The position numbers and the translations under genes are program-made. From Clostridium aminobutyricum (lineage in GTDB: Bacteria; Bacillota; Clostridia; Peptostreptococcales; Anaerovoracaceae), in assembly GCF_017255415.1 (NCBI RefSeq), contig NZ_JAFJZZ010000002.1, positions 62,001-126,000 on the forward strand: DNA of 64,000 nucleotides, read 5' to 3'. Shown piece by piece: positions 54,596 through 62,722 of the stretch (the stretch's first letter is position 1; every line of letters begins with the position of its first letter). The notes under the pieces are model-generated. The model saw only the letters and a program-made list of their open reading frames with translations. It did not search any database and was not told the origin of the DNA.

Positions 54596-55981
54596 TTATT
54601 CTTGAATTCCGGGAATCTTAGGGAGTGCTGCGAAACCAGGGGCCAAATCCTCATCGGTAGGAATATAGTCCGCCATCTTTCCTTCGTTAAACGCCATATA
54701 AGCCGTCATGTCAAAATAGCCCGTTCCGGTTAAGCCGAATAGAATCGTCTTTTCTTCTCCGGTTTCCTTGCATCGGAGCGCTTCATCAATGGCTCCTCGA
54801 ATCGCATGAGCCGATTCCGGTGCTGGCAGAATGGTTTCTAACTTCGCAAACATCGTAGCTGCTTCAAACACTTTTGTCTGCTCCACAGCCTCAGCTTCCA
54901 TATACCCGTCATGATAAAGTTTGGAGAGAATCGGAGACATTCCATGGTATCGTAATCCGCCTGCATGGCTTGCAGACGGCTTGAAAGTGCATCCAAGGGT
55001 ATACATTTTAGCCATCGGCGTGATTTTTCCGGTATCACAAAAATCGTACGCGTATTTTCCCCTTGTAAAAGATGGGCAAGATGCCGGCTCAATGGCACGG
55101 ATCACCGGATTTGCTTTACCCGTCAATTTATCTTGTATAAACGGCGCAATGAGCCCTCCTAGATTGGAGCCTCCGCCTGCGCAGCCGATCACCACATCCG
55201 GATATTCGCCAAGCTGTTCCATCGCCTGTTTTGCTTCAAGCCCGATGATGGATTGATGCAAAAGGACTTGATTCAACACGGACCCCAACACATACTTGCA
55301 ATTTTCCGTCGTCACTGCTTTTTCAACGGCTTCTGAGATCGCACAGCCAAGACTGCCGCTGTTGTCAGGGTCTTCTGCAAGAATGGCTCTCCCAGCATTG
55401 GTCGTATCACTTGGGCTGGCAATGACTTTGCCGCCAAAGGTCTCCATGATCGCTTTTCTGAAAGGTTTTTGGTTATACGATACCTTGACCATAAAGATAT
55501 CCAGATTGATCCCGAAGTAAGAGCACGCCTCAGACAAAGCCGTTCCCCACTGGCCAGCTCCTGTTTCAGTCGTCAAGTTCGTGATTCCTTGCTGTTTTGC
55601 ATAATAAGCCTGCGCAATGGCAGAATTCAGCTTATGACTCCCGGAGGTGTTATTTCCTTCAAATTTATAATAAATCTTTGCCGGCGTTCCCAATGCTTTT
55701 TCAAGATTGTATGCTCTGCATAGCGGAGATGGCCGGTAGATTTTGTACATTTCCTGAACTTCTTCCGGAATATCAATATATCTCGTTGTGTCATCCATTT
55801 CCTGTTTAGCCAGCTCTTCACAAAATACCGGATACAAATCTTCCACTGCCGCCGGTTTTCCCGTAGCCGGATTAATGATCGGATCCGGCTGCTCTTTCAT
55901 ATCAGCTCGCAAGTTGTACCATTGCTTCGGCATTTGTTCCTCTGTTAAATATAATCTGTGCGGAATCTTTTTCGTACTCAT
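54596..55981 (-). CDS. trpB: Tryptophan synthase beta-like protein (TrpB2 type)
   Basis: A PLP enzyme of 461 residues, the length and N-terminal extension of the TrpB2 branch (NLRADMKEQPDPIINPATGKP). The PLP lysine is in NTSGSHKLNSA (Lys about 113), and the phosphate loop GCAGGGSNLGGL (about 251-262) is intact. It joins indole and serine to tryptophan; no trpA or other trp gene is near, so it may act on free indole. A tryptophan T-box controls it, which supports a true role in tryptophan supply. The ATG follows AAAGGAG. Confidence 0.93.
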   Translation of the reverse strand: MSTKKIPHRLYLTEEQMPKQWYNLRADMKEQPDPIINPATGKPAAVEDLYPVFCEELAKQEMDDTTRYIDIPEEVQEMYKIYRPSPLCRAYNLEKALGTPAKIYYKFEGNNTSGSHKLNSAIAQAYYAKQQGITNLTTETGAGQWGTALSEACSYFGINLDIFMVKVSYNQKPFRKAIMETFGGKVIASPSDTTNAGRAILAEDPDNSGSLGCAISEAVEKAVTTENCKYVLGSVLNQVLLHQSIIGLEAKQAMEQLGEYPDVVIGCAGGGSNLGGLIAPFIQDKLTGKANPVIRAIEPASCPSFTRGKYAYDFCDTGKITPMAKMYTLGCTFKPSASHAGGLRYHGMSPILSKLYHDGYMEAEAVEQTKVFEAATMFAKLETILPAPESAHAIRGAIDEALRCKETGEEKTILFGLTGTGYFDMTAYMAFNEGKMADYIPTDEDLAPGFAALPKIPGIQE

Positions 55982-56091
55982 TTGATTTCTCCTTTACAAA
56001 TACATTCAGGCCAAAGATTAGCCACTTTCCCTGATAACAATTAAAACCAGACGATGATGGAGCATAACTGCATTGACATTTTCTATGCCAT

Positions 56092-56390
56092 AAAAAAAGG
56101 TTTTTATCCCGCTAAATTGGGACAAAAACCTACGTCTTTGCTATGCCACCCGAGCGTTGCCAAAAGCAAGCTCCAATTATTGAGTACAGCTTGATACCCA
56201 CTCCCTTTGTCACAGGCGGAGCTCCCGTTAGGTGCTACTCGGCGCAAACCTTCCATATATGGTTTCCTGCCTTTCGTCCTACCCTCCTAAGTCCATTCAG
56301 TCTTGTTCTCCTTACCGCACTCTCACCATCGGCGGCTCTCTGTGAATTCGTTTCAAGGCTTACTATTCTTAATCATCGGTTTCGTTCTAT
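56092..56390 (-). promoter_or_regulatory. Tryptophan-specific T-box riboswitch
   Basis: On the minus strand the leader has the T-box Stem I features (AGAGAG, GGTGAGAG), a specifier loop GAA-TGG-AC with UGG (Trp) at 56293-56295, the antiterminator core GGGTGGC (about 56142-56148) whose C pairs with the G73 discriminator of tRNA-Trp, and a terminator AGGTTTTTGTCCC/GGGATAAAAACC followed by seven T residues. Uncharged tRNA-Trp should switch trpB on. Confidence 0.93.
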
Positions 56391-56410
56391 TATTTTGTGA
56401 TTTTAAACTT

Positions 56411-56439
56411 ATTATATGGATTATTTTTGTTATTGTCAA
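56411..56439 (-). promoter_or_regulatory. Promoter of the T-box/trpB unit
   Basis: Perfect TTGACA (56434-56439) and TATAAT (56411-56416) with a 17-bp spacer. Confidence 0.9.
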
Positions 56440-56496
56440 CAAAATATTTGAAAATTTGTTGTTTGAATTTCTGCTTTCATTTCATTCGAATCTAAA

Positions 56497-56521
56497 AAAG
56501 ACCCGGAAGTCTCCGGGTCTA
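56497..56521 (-). terminator. Terminator of scfB
   Basis: AGACCCGGA and TCCGGGTCT stem followed by TTTTTT on the minus strand, directly after the scfB stop. Confidence 0.9.
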
Positions 56522-56526
56522 AATTT

Positions 56527-57909
56527 CTATTGAGCTGGCATCAGTTGGGCTACTTGCAGCATAATCGCGCATTCCACACGCTTACGGTGAAGTTCACATC
56601 CGAAAGCATATGTTCCCTCAATGCTTCCCGTCTCATGATATGCATTCGCCGCGCAGCCGCCGCTGCAATACATTCGGGCAAAGCAATCCGTACATTCCGC
56701 ATGAGAGTAAATGTTGCATTTCTTAAACTCGTCACATGCCGCCTTGTTAGCAATTCCACCAAATACATCCCCCAGCAGATAGTTCTCATCGCCGACAAAC
56801 TGATGACAGGGATATAAGTCCCCTTCCGGTGTTACTGCCAAGTATTCCGTTCCGACTCCACAGCCGGATATGCGTTTCACCACACATGGCCCGCCGGTTA
56901 AATCAATGGTATAGTGATAGAATTTAAAGCCGTTTCCTTCTCGGTTCCGTCTTAACATTTCATCCGCCAGCTTGTCATATTCCTCAAACAGTTTCGGCAA
57001 ATCTTCCTCCGTTAAAGCATACGGCATGTCTTTTGGTGCCACTACAGGTTCAATCGAAAGCTCTTTAAATCCCAGATCAGCCATATGAAGAAGGTCTTTG
57101 GTGAAGTCCGTATTATAATGTGTATACGTTCCTCGGATATAATAATTTTCATGATTTCTGCTTTCCGCCAGCTTTTTGAACATCGGCAAAACCGCATCAT
57201 AACTGCCGCATCCGTCACAGGTTACGCGAAGCCGGTCGTGAACCTCTTTTCGTCCATCCAAACTCAGCACCACATTGCTCATTTCACGGTTGGCAAACTC
57301 AATAACTTCCTCGTCAAGTAAGACCCCATTTGTTGTAAGGGTAAATCGGAAATTCTTATTATGTTCTTTTTCCAGTTCACGTCCATAGGCCGTCAACTGC
57401 TTCACCACTTCAAAATTCATTAACGGTTCCCCGCCAAAAAAATCCACTTCTAAATTTTTTCTTCCCTGTGAGTTCGCTACCAGAAAATCAAGTGCTCTTT
57501 TACCTACTTCCAGGCTCATCAGTCCTCGTTTCCCTTGATAACCGCCCTCTTCAGCGAAACAGTATTTGCAGCTTAAGTTGCAATCGTGTGCTACATGGAG
57601 GCACAGTGCCTTCACCACCGATTGGCGGTTTTTAAAATCAAGGGATACCTGTCCAAAAATATCCTCCGAAAAAAGTTTCCCTTGTTTCTCCAGTTTCTTT
57701 ATATCGTCAAAAATTTCAGCAATTTCTTCTTTCGTAACTTCTGAGTTATCTTTATACTTTTCTAAAACATCCAAAACAATTGATTTTTTATCTATTCCGG
57801 CTTCAAGCATTTCGATCACGTCATAAGCGACCTCATCTACCACATGAACCGCTCCGCTGTTTACATCTAAAACGATGTTGTATCCATTGCTTTTATATGT
57901 ATGAACCAT
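56527..57909 (-). CDS. scfB: SCIFF peptide maturase (radical SAM, SPASM)
   Basis: A radical-SAM enzyme installing thioether crosslinks in the SCIFF peptide. An N-terminal peptide-binding region (SNGYNIVLDVNSGAVHVVDE) precedes the radical-SAM cysteines CNLSCKYC (about 110-117). The C-terminal SPASM domain with a rich cysteine set (CGVGTEYLA, CTDCFARMYCSGGCAANAYH) carries auxiliary [4Fe-4S] clusters. At 460 residues the length is normal. It follows scfA by 74 bp with a terminator-like hairpin between them, so a fraction of transcripts should continue into scfB. The ATG used begins MVHTYKSNG. Confidence 0.95.
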   Translation of the reverse strand: MVHTYKSNGYNIVLDVNSGAVHVVDEVAYDVIEMLEAGIDKKSIVLDVLEKYKDNSEVTKEEIAEIFDDIKKLEKQGKLFSEDIFGQVSLDFKNRQSVVKALCLHVAHDCNLSCKYCFAEEGGYQGKRGLMSLEVGKRALDFLVANSQGRKNLEVDFFGGEPLMNFEVVKQLTAYGRELEKEHNKNFRFTLTTNGVLLDEEVIEFANREMSNVVLSLDGRKEVHDRLRVTCDGCGSYDAVLPMFKKLAESRNHENYYIRGTYTHYNTDFTKDLLHMADLGFKELSIEPVVAPKDMPYALTEEDLPKLFEEYDKLADEMLRRNREGNGFKFYHYTIDLTGGPCVVKRISGCGVGTEYLAVTPEGDLYPCHQFVGDENYLLGDVFGGIANKAACDEFKKCNIYSHAECTDCFARMYCSGGCAANAYHETGSIEGTYAFGCELHRKRVECAIMLQVAQLMPAQ

Positions 57910-57946
57910 CTTTCATAAGACCTCTCTTTTTAATTTCCTTTATATA

Positions 57947-57981
57947 AAAATCGCTGCAAAATCAATCTTGCAGCGATTTCA
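57947..57981 (-). terminator. Attenuating terminator between scfA and scfB
   Basis: AAATCGCTGCAA and TTGCAGCGATTT stem followed by TTTATAT on the minus strand, which likely makes peptide mRNA far more abundant than maturase mRNA. Confidence 0.8.
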
Positions 57982-57983
57982 AA

Positions 57984-58133
57984 TTAATTCTTCTTTATCT
58001 GCTCACATTGCTGATTTGCAACGCTGCATGATGTTTTGCTTGCTGACTGGCAAGAAGTCTGGCATTCACCACATCCGCCCTTTTTAGCAGAATCAGCGAG
58101 ATTTCTTGTTTCAATAGTCTGTATTCTTTTCAT
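57984..58133 (-). CDS. scfA: SCIFF peptide precursor with five cysteines
   Basis: A 49-residue peptide starting MKRIQTIETRNLADSAKK and then GGCGECQTSCQSASKTSC, with a last Cys in NQQCEQIKKN. This is the SCIFF (six cysteines in forty-five residues) family, the most conserved RiPP-like peptide in Clostridia. Only five cysteines (21, 24, 28, 36, 43) are present: position 32, usually Cys in the QSACKTSC block, is Ser (AGC). The ATG follows AGAGGT. The maturase gene scfB is next downstream. The function of SCIFF is unknown. Confidence 0.94.
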   Translation of the reverse strand: MKRIQTIETRNLADSAKKGGCGECQTSCQSASKTSCSVANQQCEQIKKN

Positions 58134-58176
58134 ATCGTAACCTCTTTCAAAATAAAACATTTAAATGTACCAAAAT

Positions 58177-58205
58177 ATGATATCACACACAGGAATAAAA
58201 TTCAA
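58177..58205 (-). promoter_or_regulatory. Promoter of scfA
   Basis: TTGAAT (58200-58205) and TATCAT (58177-58182), 17-bp spacer, 44 bp before the start. Confidence 0.65.
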
Positions 58206-58220
58206 CCTTAAAATACGTTC

Positions 58221-59174
58221 TTACCGCTGTGCCAAGTTGCACTTGCACATCTTATATACCTTACCGTTTTCATCAACGCGCGTACACGCACCGCAGATTC
58301 CTTCTCCGCAGCAGATATGACTATTGTTGCTATGGACAAGAACCGTATCTCCCCATTCTAACTTCTTTGCTTCTTCTATATAGTAATCGGAGCCCAACAG
58401 TACCACTACGCTGTATCCGCTCTCTTCAACCAACCGCTGGATTCCACCTTCTTGGTTCGCATAAAGACTTGGAAACTCAATAAAGTGAACCTCTCCATTC
58501 AGATCAGACTTGATATAATCCCAAACAATCTCTTTGCAGATTTTATCTACATCAATCATAAAGTCAATCCGAGTCTCTTGTCCGGCCCATTCCAAGAGGT
58601 TAACTGCAGGTGCGAACCCTACCCCTTTAGCTAAAACCAGAATCTTTTGATGGTCTTGAATTCTACCGAACTTGCCGATAATTTTTGATAATCCTTCAAG
58701 TCCGCTCCTATAGACTCCCCTCACGACCAGCTTTTCGTCTTCCCCTGCAATCAACTTTGTCTTTATTGAAATGGATTTAACTAATAAATAAATAACGCCT
58801 CTGTCTGTATCCGCTTTCATTACCGATATAGGTGCATCGTAATAGAGCTCATCTCCCACCGATTTTACGAACACAAAAGTACCCGGTTTAGCTGCTTTCA
58901 AGGCAAATCCTCGTCCTACATCCAGCCCGATTACATATAAATCCTCTAAGTACTGTTTTTTTAATACAATGCGAGCGGTGAAATCCTTTCTTGGATTATT
59001 CACCCGCTTGCCGCTTTGGATGTATTCATTATAAATGCAAACACCTTTCCACAGGCAGTCGCAATATTCCTTTCCCTGAAGCCTGCTGCACACCAGACAA
59101 TCACCCGTTTCTGCCAAATAGCAAGGGCAATTCTCGGTGCCGCTGTCAACACAATCAATATTACTATAGTTCAT
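58221..59174 (-). CDS. PyrK/SudB-like FAD and [2Fe-2S] electron-transfer protein
   Basis: A ferredoxin-reductase-type protein of 317 residues. An FAD-binding barrel (about 65-155) and an NAD-binding part (ILVLAKGVGFAPAVNLL, about 178-194) are followed by a C-terminal cysteine motif CCGEGICGACT...MCKC for a [2Fe-2S] cluster, as in the PyrK subunit of dihydroorotate dehydrogenase and sulfide dehydrogenase subunit B. Before it lies an unusual N-terminal segment with eight cysteines in the first 46 residues. No pyrD or sudA partner is adjacent. The ATG follows GGGGGGAAGG. It lies just upstream of scfA, the same direction. Confidence 0.82.
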   Translation of the reverse strand: MNYSNIDCVDSGTENCPCYLAETGDCLVCSRLQGKEYCDCLWKGVCIYNEYIQSGKRVNNPRKDFTARIVLKKQYLEDLYVIGLDVGRGFALKAAKPGTFVFVKSVGDELYYDAPISVMKADTDRGVIYLLVKSISIKTKLIAGEDEKLVVRGVYRSGLEGLSKIIGKFGRIQDHQKILVLAKGVGFAPAVNLLEWAGQETRIDFMIDVDKICKEIVWDYIKSDLNGEVHFIEFPSLYANQEGGIQRLVEESGYSVVVLLGSDYYIEEAKKLEWGDTVLVHSNNSHICCGEGICGACTRVDENGKVYKMCKCNLAQR

Positions 59175-59315
59175 GGCCTTCCCCCCATTTATTTAGAGCG
59201 CTACCGCCTTCAATCTGTTTCATTTTCCTGTATATCAAATTGATGGGATTGCGTTATTCCCTGATTACTCATTATATTTTCGTACAAGGAGAAAGGTTCT
59301 CTACTTCTTTCGCAA

Positions 59316-60206
59316 TTAAAAACTTTCATCTGCCTCAAATCCGTAATTCATGAGCGCGTACGCATCATTAAACCAGTCCGGAGCTCCCATGACTACACAG
59401 ATCATCAGACGGCCATCCCTCTCTGCAGAGGCCACCAGGGTGCGCCCAGAGGCTTTTGTATACCCAATTTTGACACCATTACCGCCTTCATATTGATGTA
59501 CTACTTTATTTTTATTATAGAAATAGTTGTATTTATCCGGTTCTCTGCTTGCTTCCCAGCTTTCAGCGGCAGAGATACGTCTAAATGTCTCGTTCTTCAT
59601 CGCTTCTTTTGCAATTAAAGCCATATCATAGGCTGTCGTATAATGGTTATCATCATACAGCCCATTTGGATTGAGGAAATTTGTACCTTTGCAGCCCAGT
59701 TCTTGGGCTCTCTCGTTCATCATTTCCGCAAAATGCTCCTGATTTCCTCCGATGATATCCGCCAAAGCGACTGCAGCATCATTACCGGATCGAAGCATCA
59801 AACCGTATAACAAATCTTCTATGCTGACAGCTTCTCCCGGTGCTAAGTATATAGAAGAACCTTCTACTCCAACTGCATCTGCTGGGATTTTTACCTTCTG
59901 TGTCAAGTCACTGTGAAGTTCTTCTACACGCTCTATTGTAAGCAGTGCCGTCATAATTTTTGTCGTGCTGGCCGGGTAAGCTTTTGTTTCGGCATTCTTT
60001 TCGTAAAGTATTTCTCCGGATGTTCCATCCATTAGAACCGCCTGATTTGCGGAGATCGACGGTACTGTTCTATTCATTGTCGCCGCGATCTTCCCCGGCA
60101 CCTCCGCTACCGTTAGAACAAGCATGGAAACTGCCGCAATGATTAAAATTCCGCATACAATATCCCATATCGACAGCGGAATCTTTAAGTTTTTTTTGCC
60201 CATCAT
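59316..60206 (-). CDS. D-alanyl-D-alanine carboxypeptidase (DacB/DacF type)
   Basis: A serine DD-peptidase of the PBP5 family. One N-terminal membrane segment (about 13-33) anchors it outside. Motifs are S-T-T-K (80-83), S-G-N (139-141) and K-I-G (244-246) where most members have KTG. At 296 residues it lacks the C-terminal beta-rich domain of longer PBP5 proteins, like the sporulation-type enzymes. It trims the terminal D-Ala of peptidoglycan. The ATG follows AGGATTTT. Confidence 0.9.
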   Translation of the reverse strand: MMGKKNLKIPLSIWDIVCGILIIAAVSMLVLTVAEVPGKIAATMNRTVPSISANQAVLMDGTSGEILYEKNAETKAYPASTTKIMTALLTIERVEELHSDLTQKVKIPADAVGVEGSSIYLAPGEAVSIEDLLYGLMLRSGNDAAVALADIIGGNQEHFAEMMNERAQELGCKGTNFLNPNGLYDDNHYTTAYDMALIAKEAMKNETFRRISAAESWEASREPDKYNYFYNKNKVVHQYEGGNGVKIGYTKASGRTLVASAERDGRLMICVVMGAPDWFNDAYALMNYGFEADESF

Positions 60207-60285
60207 AAAATCCTATTCCGGGAGGCATTGCTCCCATTTGACTCTATTTTGATCGGAATTTTCATGGAACCTTTAGGCAATTTGG

Positions 60286-60335
60286 GCATGAAAAAATCCC
60301 CTCAGAAACAAGTTTACTGTGTTTCTAAAGAGATA
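60286..60335 (-). terminator. Terminator of the scpA-scpB operon
   Basis: CTCTTTAGAAACA and TGTTTCTGAGGG arms, followed by ATTTTTT on the minus strand. Confidence 0.75.
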
Positions 60336-60346
60336 TGACTGTTTTT

Positions 60347-60952
60347 TTATTCCTGTTCTTCTTGGGGGGCTGAAAAATCAATGGCAATTTGCTGTGCATC
60401 TACTTCGTCTTCCAGCTCCTCTGCCACCACTGCACTTTCAATATTTTCAATATCCGGCAAATCCTTTAGCGTTTCAAAGCCAAAATGCTTCAAAAAAGCA
60501 TCCGTCGTTTTATATAATATCGGACGTCCGATAGCAGTCGATCTTCCGCCTTCTTGAATCAGATCCTTTTTCATCAAGCCCTCAATCACGCGATCACTCT
60601 TGATTCCGCGAATAGAGTCAATCTCACCCTTTGTAATCGGTTGTTTGTAGGCAATAATCGCAAGTACTTCAAGAGCCGACTGAGAAAGTCTCTTTTCTTT
60701 TATCGGTGTACATAGCCGTTCGATATAAATGGCATTCTCTGCATCCGTAACAAATTGAAAGCTTTTATTTACTTCAACAACTCGAATCCCTCGTCCTTCT
60801 TGCTCATACTCTTCCTTAAGCTCCAGAAAGTAATCATAAGCCTCTTTCCAGTTTATATTAAAAACCTCTGCTGCTGTTTTCACATCCAATGGTTCGCCCC
60901 AAACAAACATCATGGATTCAAAGGCAGATTTTATGGTCTTTTTAGTGGTCAT
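60347..60952 (-). CDS. scpB: Segregation and condensation protein B
   Basis: A winged-helix partner of the SMC complex for chromosome organisation. Recognised by SAFESMMFVWGEPLDVKTAAEV at the start and EVLAIIAYKQPITKGEIDSIRG (about 92-113) with a C-terminal acidic tail. The frame is open to 60973, but the ATG at 60952 has GGGAG at 9 bp. It overlaps scpA by 11 bases, so it is translationally coupled. Confidence 0.96.
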   Translation of the reverse strand: MTTKKTIKSAFESMMFVWGEPLDVKTAAEVFNINWKEAYDYFLELKEEYEQEGRGIRVVEVNKSFQFVTDAENAIYIERLCTPIKEKRLSQSALEVLAIIAYKQPITKGEIDSIRGIKSDRVIEGLMKKDLIQEGGRSTAIGRPILYKTTDAFLKHFGFETLKDLPDIENIESAVVAEELEDEVDAQQIAIDFSAPQEEQE

Positions 60953-61691
60953 TTGCAGCTTCTCCCATCTCAATTTCTATCTCATCAAAAGCAGCCTTCT
61001 GCTCTACTTTAATCAGCCGCTGCCGGATCATCTCCAGCATGGAGGCAAAGGTAATCACTACATCGTATGTATCACTTTCTTTTGTTAGCAGCTCCTTAAA
61101 GAGCATCCTTTTCAAGCCGCGGTTTCGAAAGAAACCTACAATATGTTCGATTTTCGTCTCGATGCTCAATTTCTGTCTTTCCACTCTGGTATAGTGTTTT
61201 CGAACTTCTTCAATTCGCTGTTTCTTCCTTAGAAATAAATTAAAAGAAGCGACAAACTGTTTGATATCAAGACATAAGAATTCGTCTGTCTCGTTGGTAT
61301 ATGGCGTCAAGTCTTCTTTCGGTTTTTCAAAACACTGCATTCTGAGTTCTTCTTTCTGTTCCAGTGCTTCCGCCGCCGCCTTGAATTTCTTGTATTCCAG
61401 AATCTTTTCCACCAGTTCGGTTCTTGGATCCTCTTCCACCACACCATCTTCCATGTTCGTGGTCCTCGGAAGAAGCATTTTGGATTTGATCTCGATCAAC
61501 GCTGCAGCAAGCACCATAAATTCGGTTGCAATGCCTACATCCGTATCTCTCATCCGCTCCACATACTCTAAATATTGTTTTGTAATTTCGGATACCTGAA
61601 TATCATAGATATTCATTTCCGCATTTTCAATGAGGTAGACCAGCAAATCAAACGGGCCCTCAAATATATCTATTTTAACCTTATAGGACAT
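60942..61691 (-). CDS. scpA: Segregation and condensation protein A
   Basis: The kleisin subunit of the Smc-ScpAB condensin. The N-terminal IDIFEGPFDLLVYLIENAEMNIYDI and the MVLAAALIEIKSKMLLP helix bind the SMC neck; the C-terminal winged helix (FASMLEMIRQRLIKVEQ) binds the SMC head. 249 residues. The ATG follows AAAGGAG. First of the scpAB operon. Confidence 0.96.
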   Translation of the reverse strand: MSYKVKIDIFEGPFDLLVYLIENAEMNIYDIQVSEITKQYLEYVERMRDTDVGIATEFMVLAAALIEIKSKMLLPRTTNMEDGVVEEDPRTELVEKILEYKKFKAAAEALEQKEELRMQCFEKPKEDLTPYTNETDEFLCLDIKQFVASFNLFLRKKQRIEEVRKHYTRVERQKLSIETKIEHIVGFFRNRGLKRMLFKELLTKESDTYDVVITFASMLEMIRQRLIKVEQKAAFDEIEIEMGEAANDH

Positions 61692-61767
61692 ACATTTTGT
61701 TTCTCCTTTTATGTAATATGGAGTATTTTAACATAGTTTGTCCTCTGTAACAAGCTACTGCCGCACT

Positions 61768-62661
61768 TCATGATTCGTCAACGTTTGCGTTAATTTGCTC
61801 ATGCCTTGTATAATACATCACCCCTGCCACAATAATCAGACCGCCTATGGCCTGGCTAACCGTCGGAATCTCGACAAACAACAAAGCCGCCATCGCAGTA
61901 GCGATAAAGGTCTCTAAGTTTTCGCAAGTCGCCACATATAAGGCAGTCGTATACCCCAGACACCAATTAAACACAGCATGTGCACCAATCTGGCATACCA
62001 TAGACATCATAAAAATCCAGAAAATATCTTGGAAACTATAGCCCGTAAAAGGAGTCGACGTAATCAACATACCCGCACCAAAAGCTACCCAGCAAAAGGA
62101 AAACACTAAAAACACATACACCGCTGCCGAAATGCCCGTCCTGAACTTATTTCCCGTAATCAAGTAAAGTGCCATAAAAAAGGCCGCCAGGAAGCTCATC
62201 AGATCTCCAAACAAAGCGGATAACGAAATGCTGTAATCTCCGCCGGACACAATCACACCGCCAACGAAGGCAATCACCACACCAAAAATGGCTTTTTTAT
62301 TCGTTCTCTCTCTCCACAGTAATACGGATAGAATCAAAATAATCAACGGATGCATCATCGCCAATACCGTCGCACTGGCTACACTCGTATGTCCTACTCC
62401 TGTAAACCATGAAAAAAAATGCCCCGCGAGAAAAATACCTGCCAACGCACAGCCTGCCACTTTCTTTCGGCTCAGCCCGGTCAGCTCCGCTCGATGCCAT
62501 CCGAAAGTGATGATGGCAAAAATAGGCCACGCAAAAGTCAGCCTATAAAACCCAATCGCTATAGGCGGTGCCTCCGTCAATCGGACAAAAATGGAGGAAA
62601 ATGAGGCCGCTATGACCGCCATCACTACCACTTTGTTCACATTTCTTTGAAAAATATTCAT
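61768..62661 (-). CDS. EamA/DMT-family transporter
   Basis: A 297-residue membrane protein made of two EamA repeats with about ten hydrophobic segments (FVRLTEAPPIAIGFYRL near the start; TALYVATCENLETFIATAMAAL in the second repeat). It probably exports metabolites or amino acids; the substrate is unknown. The ATG follows AGGGGAAAG. It has 60 bp of spacing from mtnA upstream and may be co-transcribed with it. Confidence 0.88.
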   Translation of the reverse strand: MNIFQRNVNKVVVMAVIAASFSSIFVRLTEAPPIAIGFYRLTFAWPIFAIITFGWHRAELTGLSRKKVAGCALAGIFLAGHFFSWFTGVGHTSVASATVLAMMHPLIILILSVLLWRERTNKKAIFGVVIAFVGGVIVSGGDYSISLSALFGDLMSFLAAFFMALYLITGNKFRTGISAAVYVFLVFSFCWVAFGAGMLITSTPFTGYSFQDIFWIFMMSMVCQIGAHAVFNWCLGYTTALYVATCENLETFIATAMAALLFVEIPTVSQAIGGLIIVAGVMYYTRHEQINANVDES

Positions 62662-62722
62662 TTGTCTTTCCCCTAAATCAAATATACCACCTATAACTCA
62701 GCATCTTACAGGCAGTCCTCCT

